Assembly (NCBI RefSeq): GCF_965222285.1
Contig: NZ_OZ244942.1
Span: 2,666,001 to 2,730,000 of the forward strand
Direction: 5' to 3'
Origin: Tepidicaulis sp002389665
GTDB taxonomy: Bacteria > Pseudomonadota > Alphaproteobacteria > Parvibaculales > Parvibaculaceae
DNA: 64,000 nt
The position numbers were made by a program, and so were the translations under genes. Shown piece by piece: positions 58,168-64,000 of the stretch. Under the pieces are notes generated by a model. The model was not told the origin of the DNA, did no database searches, and worked only from the letters and a program-made list of their open reading frames with translations. Every line of letters starts with the position of its first letter. The stretch's first letter is position 1.

Positions 58168-59142
58168 ATGTCTTATCCCCCTCAGACATCCCCCCCAGCG
58201 GCAACCGTGCCCGATCTTTTGATCGGTGCGAAGAAAGCTCCGGCGTCCACCCCCGCTCCCGCCAAAATCCCCTCCGTCACCGGCGTGGGCCTGAAACCCG
58301 GTCATTACCGCGATATTCTGGAAGCCGGCCCGGCGGACATTCCCGCCGCAGGCTGGTTCGAAATCCACGCGGAAAATTACATGGGCGAGGGCGGCGCGCC
58401 TCATGCCTATCTCAGCGCCATCCGCGAACGCTTTCCCCTGTCCATTCACGGCGTCGGGCTGTCGCTCGGCAGCAACGGCCCGCTCGATGAAGCGCATCTG
58501 AAGCGGCTGAAGGGGTTGGTGGAGCGATACCGGCCCGGCCTCATCTCCGAACATCTTGCCTGGTGCAGCGCCGGGGGGACGTTTTTCAACGATCTTTTTC
58601 CCGTGCCGCTTACCCATGAAACGCTCCGGAAAGTCGGTGATCACATCAATCAGACTCAGGATTATCTCTCCCGGCGCATCCTGATCGAAAATCCCTCGAC
58701 ATATCTCAAGACCGTCGACGATGAGATGAGCGAACCGGAGTTTCTGGAATTCCTGAGCGAGCGCACCGGCTGCGGCATTCTGCTCGACCTCAATAATGTC
58801 GCCGTCTCCTGCGCCAACAAGGCCGAAAGCACGGCAGATTATCTTGCGCATTTTCCGGGCTCCGAAGTCGGCGAGATCCATCTGGCCGGTCACAGCATCG
58901 ATACGGGCCATGATTGGGAGCTGCGCATCGACGATCATGGCAGCCGCGTCAGCGAAGAAGTCTGGGCACTCTTTAAAGATTTTTGCGAGCGCTGGGGCCC
59001 CCGGCCCACCTTGATCGAATGGGATACGGACGTGCCCGCTTTCCCCGTGCTTCTGGAAGAAGCGGGCAAAGCGCGCGAGATCATGCAGAACGCGGCGGCA
59101 TTCGGCCCCCTCATGGGAAATTCCCATGCCGTCACTCGCTGA
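58168..59142 (+). CDS. bufB: BufB, MNIO-family (DUF692) multinuclear iron oxidase
   Basis: The 324-residue enzyme is a TIM-barrel DUF692 protein. Conserved iron-ligand segments visible include EIHAENYMGEGG, IHGVGLSLGS, ISEHLAWCS, ENPSTYL, LLDLNNVAVSCAN, IHLAGH, and IDDHGSRVS with EWDTDVP. These enzymes modify Cys of peptide precursors with a two- or three-iron centre; BufA is the likely substrate. The ATG at 58168 has GGAG 11 bases upstream; a TTG just behind the bufA stop (58138) is an alternative. The 35-residue Pro/Ala-rich N-terminus before GVGLKPGHYRD is unusual and may be a linker. Overlaps bufC by 17 bases. Confidence 0.94.
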   Translation: MSYPPQTSPPAATVPDLLIGAKKAPASTPAPAKIPSVTGVGLKPGHYRDILEAGPADIPAAGWFEIHAENYMGEGGAPHAYLSAIRERFPLSIHGVGLSLGSNGPLDEAHLKRLKGLVERYRPGLISEHLAWCSAGGTFFNDLFPVPLTHETLRKVGDHINQTQDYLSRRILIENPSTYLKTVDDEMSEPEFLEFLSERTGCGILLDLNNVAVSCANKAESTADYLAHFPGSEVGEIHLAGHSIDTGHDWELRIDDHGSRVSEEVWALFKDFCERWGPRPTLIEWDTDVPAFPVLLEEAGKAREIMQNAAAFGPLMGNSHAVTR

Positions 59143-59956
59143 TTTTCAGCGCAATTTCGTGCGCGCCCTCCAGTCCTCTCCCAATCACTCGCTGCGCCGG
59201 CGCATGAGCGCGCCGGGCGGTGCGCCGCTGGAGCAGCGCTTCGCCGTTTACCGCAACAATGTCTATCACTCGCTGACAGAAGCCCTAAGCGCGGCCTTTC
59301 CCGTGATCCGCCGGCTGGTGGGCGATGAGTTTTTCAAGATCACCGCGCGCACCTTTCTCGACCGCGAGATGCCGGGCCGCCCGACACTGATCGGCTATGG
59401 GGAAGGCTTCCCCGAGTTTCTGGAAAGCTTCCCGCCCGCCCAGAACCTTGCTTACCTCGGCGATGTGGCGCGGCTCGAACTTAGCTTTCTCAGCGCTTAT
59501 CACGCCGCCGACGCCGAGCCGCTGAGCGGAGAAGCCTTTGCGCAAATCCCGCCCGAGGCGCTGGAGACGGCGCGGATCACGCTGCACCCGGCACTGCGCC
59601 TCTTAACCTCACCCTATCCCGTCTTCGATATCTGGCAGGCCAACCAAGACGGCGCGGCGGCGCCAAGTAAACCCATCAAACTTTCCGATGCCGGCCAATG
59701 CGGGCTCTGCGTGCGCCCGGCGCTCTCCGTTCTCCTGAGCGTTTTGCCCGAAGGGGAATATGCCTTTCTCAGCGCGCTAAAAGCGGGGGCATCGCTTGGC
59801 GAGGCGGCAGGAAGCGCCGCCGAGATCAGCCAAGATTTCGATCTTGCAGGCGCGCTTGCCCGCGCTTTTCAGCTCGGCCTTTTCGCCATGATCGAAGGGC
59901 ACGGCATTCCCCTCTCCTCCCCCCAAGGACGCACCAAGGACCCAGCCAAGGATTAA
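59126..59956 (+). CDS. bufC: BufC, DUF2063 substrate-recognition partner of BufB
   Basis: The 276-residue protein has an N-terminal DUF2063 domain (FQRNFVRALQSSPN, QRFAVYRNNVYHSLTEAL, LVGDEFFKITARTFLDRE, LAYLGDVARLELSFL) that in MNIO systems binds the enzyme and the precursor. A second RRE-like C-terminal part follows (CGLCVRPALSVLLSVL). It begins inside the end of bufB with a 17-base overlap, so translation is coupled. It is needed for bufferin maturation in related systems. Both Cys in CGLC are unremarkable. Confidence 0.92.
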   Translation: MPSLADFQRNFVRALQSSPNHSLRRRMSAPGGAPLEQRFAVYRNNVYHSLTEALSAAFPVIRRLVGDEFFKITARTFLDREMPGRPTLIGYGEGFPEFLESFPPAQNLAYLGDVARLELSFLSAYHAADAEPLSGEAFAQIPPEALETARITLHPALRLLTSPYPVFDIWQANQDGAAAPSKPIKLSDAGQCGLCVRPALSVLLSVLPEGEYAFLSALKAGASLGEAAGSAAEISQDFDLAGALARAFQLGLFAMIEGHGIPLSSPQGRTKDPAKD

Positions 59957-59961
59957 GCCTC

Positions 59962-60432
59962 ATGATCGACACACGCCTCACCCAAGCCCCGGGAAGCGGC
60001 GCCGCCGCCCTCGTCTCAAGCCTGATCGCCCTTGCAGAACGTATTCCCGCCTCGGTTTACGCGCTTGCCATGCGCGCCGCGATCGCCTCCGTGTTCTTTC
60101 TCTCCGGCCGCACCAAGGTGGAAGGACTTCTCACGCTGAAGTCGAGCACGTTCTATCTCTTCGAACATGAATATGCGCTGCCGGTGATCTCTTCCTCGCT
60201 TGCCGCGCATCTGGCGACCTATGCCGAGCATCTCTTTCCGCTTCTGCTGGTGATCGGCCTTGCCAGCCGCTTTTCCGCCGCCGCGCTCCTTACCATGACG
60301 CTGGTCATTCAGATTTTCGTTTATCCGGGCGCCTGGTCCACGCACCTCCTCTGGGCCTCGATCCTGCTTTACCTCATCGCCCGCGGCCCCGGCGCACTCT
60401 CGCTCGATCATGCGATTGCCCGGCGCATGTGA
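59962..60432 (+). CDS. DoxX-family inner-membrane protein of the bufferin operon
   Basis: The 156-residue protein has four TM segments in the DoxX pattern (VYALAMRAAIASVFFLSGRTKVEG, LAAHLATYAEHLFPLLLVIGLA, LLTMTLVIQIFVYPGAW, LLWASILLYLIARGPGAL). DoxX proteins are usual in DUF692/DUF2063 operons; the role there is not settled, perhaps quinone- or thiol-linked oxidation. It starts five bases after the bufC stop and is the last gene of the operon. At its 3' end the bases GATxGCCCGGCG recur three times across the stop codon. Confidence 0.88.
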   Translation: MIDTRLTQAPGSGAAALVSSLIALAERIPASVYALAMRAAIASVFFLSGRTKVEGLLTLKSSTFYLFEHEYALPVISSSLAAHLATYAEHLFPLLLVIGLASRFSAAALLTMTLVIQIFVYPGAWSTHLLWASILLYLIARGPGALSLDHAIARRM

Positions 60433-60494
60433 TCGCCCGGCGTCTATGATCGCCCGGCGTTTGGACGGCGCTTGAGACTCCCACAAGCGCCGCA

Positions 60495-60547
60495 GCGCCT
60501 CTTCCTGCCAGAATTAGCCCCAGGCCGGAAGAGGCGCGCCCTTACAG
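60495..60547. terminator. Long-loop hairpin between convergent doxX and an unknown gene
   Basis: GCGCCTCTTCC (60495-60505) pairs perfectly with GGAAGAGGCGC (60537-60547), with a 31-base loop and no T-run. It may be a weak terminator for either convergent gene. Confidence 0.4.
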
Positions 60548-60556
60548 GAAAATCCC

Positions 60557-61228
60557 TCAGCTTCCACCCGCAAAGCGGGCTTTGAACTCTATCTCCAGAA
60601 TGCAGCTTTGCGGCGAAAGTCCGCTGCCTTGCGCAGGCGCTGTATAATAGTCCCCCTCCAGCGCCACATGAGCGCGCGCAGGTTCAGGATAAGGCGCGCG
60701 GTAAGCGGCAATATCGTTTGTGACGGCCGGCCTGATATCGACCGGCCAATGTGCAGCTGTCTCGTTGAGATAGTAGCGCCCGCCAAGCGGTGTTTCGTGC
60801 CAATGGGACGCGGGCGGCCGCTCGGCTTCGAAAGGATCGCTCATCCGGCCATAGGTCTTTTCAAGCGCGGCAAGCACAGCGCTAAAGCCTTGCGCACAGG
60901 CGGAAGGCGCCGTGCCGCCCGCCACATACTTCAAACTGAGAACGCCAAGCCGCCCGCCCGGCGCGAAAATCGCCATCGGCTCGAACATCCTGCCTGCGAC
61001 CTCCGCCCGCTCATCACTTAAAAGCCAGCAGCTCTTTTCCGGAAGCTGCGCCCTGCATTCTTCGGCGCTTGCCGCCGTCCAGCTCACGCCGGGAGAGGCG
61101 GCGAGCGTTTCTTCCAGTTCCATACCGGGCGCAAGCCCCCGCCAACCGGGCCCCTCAGCCCGCGCGCTGCCCGCCGCGCAGAACAGCGCCAGAATCGCCG
61201 CAAACGCATCTTTCGCAATCTCCTTCAT
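60557..61228 (-). CDS. Exported protein of unknown function
   Basis: The 223-residue protein has a signal peptide (FAAILALFCAAGSARAEG) and a soluble domain with about five Cys, for example EECRAQLPEKSCWLL and SACAQGF, which could form disulfides in the periplasm. No known domain is recognised. The start overlaps the stop of the upstream membrane-protein gene by four bases (61225-61228), so the pair is co-translated. It lies convergent to the bufferin operon. Role is unknown. Confidence 0.68.
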   Translation of the reverse strand: MKEIAKDAFAAILALFCAAGSARAEGPGWRGLAPGMELEETLAASPGVSWTAASAEECRAQLPEKSCWLLSDERAEVAGRMFEPMAIFAPGGRLGVLSLKYVAGGTAPSACAQGFSAVLAALEKTYGRMSDPFEAERPPASHWHETPLGGRYYLNETAAHWPVDIRPAVTNDIAAYRAPYPEPARAHVALEGDYYTAPAQGSGLSPQSCILEIEFKARFAGGS

Positions 61229-61611
61229 GAGGGTCCCGCATAGCGGTAGAGGACCCAGCGGTAGCCCAGCCCGATGAGCAGGCAGGGAAGGGAGAAAGGC
61301 AGCGCCACCATGAAAAGCCCGATGGCGAGCATCGGCAGGTTGAGAGGCGAGAGTATATTGATCGCGAGAAACGCGCTGATAAGCGGGGCGAGCGCCCCGG
61401 CGATACCGGCGCGCGCGAAGGAGACGGGCGGACGCATCAAGGCCCAGGAGACAAATCCGCCGAAAAAGGCAGAGAGCGCGAGAAAGGCAGGAAAGTCGAA
61501 CATATCCGGCGTCCCGATGCCCATATCCGCGCTTGCCGCAAGCATAAGCAACCCGGCGGTCAGCGCCCCTATAAGCCCGAAGCCGAGCGCGTGGAGATAC
61601 CGTTCATCCAT
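61225..61611 (-). CDS. Small multi-pass membrane protein of unknown function
   Basis: The 128-residue protein has four predicted TM helices (ALGFGLIGALTAGLLMLAAS, FPAFLALSAFFGGFVSWALM, AGIAGALAPLISAFLAINIL, LPMLAIGLFMVALPFSLPCL). No family is recognised. AAAGGGGCC precedes ATG 61611, and a long open frame to 62292 runs antisense over the response regulator, so it is rejected. It overlaps the exported protein gene (ATGA) and is probably in one two-gene unit with it. Confidence 0.62.
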   Translation of the reverse strand: MDERYLHALGFGLIGALTAGLLMLAASADMGIGTPDMFDFPAFLALSAFFGGFVSWALMRPPVSFARAGIAGALAPLISAFLAINILSPLNLPMLAIGLFMVALPFSLPCLLIGLGYRWVLYRYAGPS

Positions 61612-61752
61612 GGCGGCCCCTTTCACTCCTGCACCTTTTAGCCAAGGCCGAGACTGGGATGGCATTTTACGCCCGGCAACTAGTACAATTGCCGTAATAT
61701 GAACGCGGCGCATTCGCTGGCAGATTTGGGGCAACGCAACCTGGAGAGAAAA

Positions 61753-62370
61753 GTGCGCAGCGGCCGCATCATTATTGCAGATGACCATCCGGTGTTCCGG
61801 GATGGCTTGAGGCGGATCGTGCAAAAAGCCTGTCCGTCGGCCGAGATCGTCGAGGCGGATACGTTCGACGGCGTCGAGAAACTTGCCGAAGGCGGCGAGA
61901 GCGCGCCGGATACCTTCGTGCTCGATCTCTCCTTTCCCGGTTTCGAGCAGGCCGCCTCGATCAACAAATTGCGCCGCGCCTATCAGCAATCCTCCATCAT
62001 CATCGTTTCCATGAGCGATGATCCGGCAACGATCGAGAAGGTCATGGCGGCAGGCGCCGACGGCTTTATCGGCAAGGCGGTGCTGCCCGGGGAAATCGGC
62101 GAGGCGATCAAAGCCATTCAGGAAGGTGAGATCATCGTCAAACGGGTTTCCGACGGCCCGGCGCAGCGCGAGGACCCGTTTGCCCATTTGCCGCCCCGCC
62201 AGCTCGAAGTGCTGCGCTTCATCGCGCAAGGCAAGTCCAACAAGGAAATCGCCCGCGAGCTCGACATTTCTCCCTTTACGGTCAGGGTGCATGTCTCCGC
62301 GCTTTTGCGCGCGCTCAACGTCTCCTCCCGCGCGGCGGCAGCCGCTCTCGCCGCCGAAGCAGGTTATTAA
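61753..62370 (+). CDS. LuxR/NarL-family response regulator
   Basis: The 205-residue protein has a receiver domain (IIIADDHPVFRDGL, phospho-acceptor Asp in FVLDLSFPG, VSMSDDP, the Lys in IGKAVLPG) and a C-terminal LuxR helix-turn-helix (LPPRQLEVLRFIAQGKSNKEIA). GGAG stands six bases before the GTG at 61753, giving a protein that begins directly with the receiver domain; an in-frame ATG at 61699 has no ribosome-binding site but cannot be excluded. It ends five bases from the convergent hybrid histidine kinase gene and could pair with it. Target genes unknown. Confidence 0.9.
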   Translation: MRSGRIIIADDHPVFRDGLRRIVQKACPSAEIVEADTFDGVEKLAEGGESAPDTFVLDLSFPGFEQAASINKLRRAYQQSSIIIVSMSDDPATIEKVMAAGADGFIGKAVLPGEIGEAIKAIQEGEIIVKRVSDGPAQREDPFAHLPPRQLEVLRFIAQGKSNKEIARELDISPFTVRVHVSALLRALNVSSRAAAAALAAEAGY

Positions 62371-62375
62371 GCGCG

Positions 62376-64000
62376 CTATTGGGCGGCCGTGCGGCCCGCC
62401 TCCATCATCAGCTTTTGCGCCGTGATCGTGGAGCGCAGCTGCGCCGGGCGCACGGGTTTGGCAAGCACCGGCACCGCGTCATCGCCAAGCTGCTTGCGCA
62501 CTTCTTCCTCGCCGTGGCCGGTGATGATGACGGCGGGAATATCCGCCCCTTCCAAAGCGCGGATATCTTTCAGGCACTGCGCCGCCGTATAACCGCCGCC
62601 AAGATCGAAATCCGTCACGATCAGATCACAGCCGGTTTTCTCCTCCGGCAGGCGCGAGGCTTCCGACACCACGCAGCCCCATTTTGCAAGCAGCATGGCG
62701 GTTGCCGCGAGCACGCTTTCATCATCATCGATCAGCAGGATATGAAGCCCGCGCAAAGGATGCGCCGGCAAAGCCGGGCCCTGGCGCGGCCCGGCGCCGC
62801 GCGCACCGGCCAGGGCGAGCCCGTCGATCATGACGCGTGTGCCCTGCCCGCGCACGGAACGCACCTTCACCTCGAGCCCTTGCAGCGCGGCAAGGCGGCG
62901 GACGATGGAAAGCCCGAGCCCCAGCCCTTCCTGCGCCCGCTGGGCCGGCTCGTCGACGCGGTAGAACTCATCGAAAATCTTGCCGACATCCGCCTGAGGA
63001 ATGCCGGGGCCCTGATCGCAGATTTCAACGCTCAAGCGGCCGCCCCGCCGCCGGCACCCGATCAGCACCTTGCTGCCGGGTGCATATTTGATCGCGTTGG
63101 AAACGATATTCTGCGCCATCGTGGCGAGCAGCGCGGGGTCCGCGCTAACCCAAAGATCGCAGGGCACACGGGTAAGGCGGATGCCGGCGTGACCGGCAAG
63201 CTGCGCATTCTGCCGGACGACATCTTCCAGAATCTCGCCGATCGCGACGGGAACAAGTTTCGCCTCCACCTTGCCGACATCGAGCGCGGCAATATCGAGA
63301 AGCGAACGGAAAAGCCCTGAAACACTGTGCAGCGAGCGGTCGATATTATCGACCATTTGCTGTTCTTCCGCGCCGAGCCCGGCATCGCGCAGGCAGGCGG
63401 TGAAAAGACTGATCGCGTGAATGGGTTGGCGCAAATCATGGCTTGCCTGCGCCAGGAAGCGGGATTTCGAGAGGTTCGCCTCTTCCGCATCCCGGCGCGC
63501 AAGGTCAAGCTCGCGGGTGATTTCCGTCATCTCCACCAATTGCCTATCAAGACGGCGGGTCAGTTCCACATTGGAAAACAGAAAATCATTCATCCGCACG
63601 GAAAGGATCGTCAGGATCAGCGCATAGAGCATGATGAGCGAAGCATTGACGGCGGAAGGCGGAAAATTGGCATGCATGAAATGCGCGCCCGCCAGAAGCG
63701 GGATGGAGGTCCACAGGCTGATGAAACAGGAGCGCAGCATCGCATGCTGGGAGGAGACGGCGCCGAGCGCCGTGCCGCCCAGCGCCAGCGTATAAATGAG
63801 CAGCACCTGAAAAGAGCCTTGCGCGGCGCCGAAGGCCCCGCCGCCCCAGAAAAGTCCGACCAGCGCCGTGAACGCGCTATGGGCCCAGCCCGCTTTCAGC
63901 GCCGAGGGCAGAGGCACCGGCTGGCGGCTGACATAGACCCGGCAGAGCGCGGCAAGACTTGCGGAAAGCACCGCCATGCCCGCGCCCCAGAACAGCACCC
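62376..64000 (-). CDS. Hybrid sensor histidine kinase, truncated at the window edge
   Basis: At least 540 residues are visible, open through the right edge, so the N-terminus is incomplete. The visible part has six to seven TM helices, a coiled-coil linker, then the dimerisation H-box with phospho-His in FLAQASHDLRQPIHAISL. The catalytic N- and G-boxes are VSNAIKYAPG and ICDQGPGIPQADVG. The C-terminal receiver has LHILLIDDDESVLA and DLIVTDFDLGGG. It is the type with a NahK-like kinase core plus REC. Input signal unknown. The convergent LuxR-type regulator is a plausible but unproven partner. Confidence 0.93.
   Translation of the reverse strand, partial: VLFWGAGMAVLSASLAALCRVYVSRQPVPLPSALKAGWAHSAFTALVGLFWGGGAFGAAQGSFQVLLIYTLALGGTALGAVSSQHAMLRSCFISLWTSIPLLAGAHFMHANFPPSAVNASLIMLYALILTILSVRMNDFLFSNVELTRRLDRQLVEMTEITRELDLARRDAEEANLSKSRFLAQASHDLRQPIHAISLFTACLRDAGLGAEEQQMVDNIDRSLHSVSGLFRSLLDIAALDVGKVEAKLVPVAIGEILEDVVRQNAQLAGHAGIRLTRVPCDLWVSADPALLATMAQNIVSNAIKYAPGSKVLIGCRRRGGRLSVEICDQGPGIPQADVGKIFDEFYRVDEPAQRAQEGLGLGLSIVRRLAALQGLEVKVRSVRGQGTRVMIDGLALAGARGAGPRQGPALPAHPLRGLHILLIDDDESVLAATAMLLAKWGCVVSEASRLPEEKTGCDLIVTDFDLGGGYTAAQCLKDIRALEGADIPAVIITGHGEEEVRKQLGDDAVPVLAKPVRPAQLRSTITAQKLMMEAGRTAAQ

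Noticed and set aside
1..64000. CRISPR arrays, rRNA or tRNA genes, insertion sequences
   Set aside because: No regularly spaced repeats, no RNA gene signatures and no transposase reading frames were seen on either strand.

Overview
The window is a GC-rich, densely coded chromosomal segment, most probably from an alphaproteobacterium. The support is internal: an SOS mutagenesis cassette (imuA-imuB-dnaE2) preceded by the alphaproteobacterial LexA box GTTC-N7-GTTC, an RpoE/ChrR sigma/anti-sigma pair with promoters of the TGATCC-N18-TAAG type, a HemP/TonB-receptor iron locus, alphaproteobacterial-type chemoreceptors, and a bufferin operon. The cytochrome P450 and many oxidoreductases would fit a Parvibaculum-like Hyphomicrobiales member, but that is only a guess. 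I found no rRNA, tRNA, CRISPR array, insertion sequence or prophage. The gene content reads as core plus niche-adaptation genes rather than a mobile island.

Layout. 1-1.5 kb: truncated TonB-dependent receptor and hemP behind a Fur-like site. 1.6-7.9 kb: PAS_5 protein and a three-gene RND efflux operon. 8.1-12.2 kb: second TonB receptor, cardiolipin synthase, glycine-rich lipoprotein. 12.4-16.2 kb: two tandem copies of a small exported protein plus chemoreceptor pair. 16.3-21.5 kb: zinc alcohol dehydrogenase, then an envelope flavin module (PepSY protein, FMN-binding protein, porin, divergent ApbE) whose central promoter region carries a site resembling the hemP iron box. 21.5-23.7 kb: GGDEF-EAL protein. 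23.9-27.7 kb: the RpoE-ChrR stress locus with a divergent DUF1365/FAD-oxidoreductase operon; both directions have matching RpoE-type promoters, and ChrR lacks its usual zinc ligands.

27.8-38.7 kb: aldehyde dehydrogenase, MFS transporter, membrane dipeptidase, P450, RimO, a glutamine amidotransferase-like protein, an SDR with Phe in place of the catalytic Tyr, and an unknown protein. 38.6-44.3 kb: SOS mutasome. 44.3-47.0 kb: threonine aldolase, GST, TrhO. 47.1-48.7 kb: three small envelope-stress-like proteins. 48.9-52.8 kb: DJ-1/PfpI protein and a BCCT transporter with a dedicated outer-membrane porin. 52.9-57.4 kb: transglycosylase-like protein and a four-gene sulfotransferase cluster. 57.8-60.4 kb: complete bufferin operon (bufA-bufB-bufC-doxX). 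60.5-64 kb: two unknown envelope proteins, a LuxR-type response regulator and a truncated hybrid histidine kinase.

Themes. Several loci deal with metals or redox stress: heme/iron uptake, the flavin reductase-like module, bufferin copper buffering, and RpoE-ChrR. The least explained parts are the duplicated small-protein/chemoreceptor pair, the sulfotransferase cluster, the ChrR without zinc ligands, and the flavin module sharing an iron-type box with hemP.
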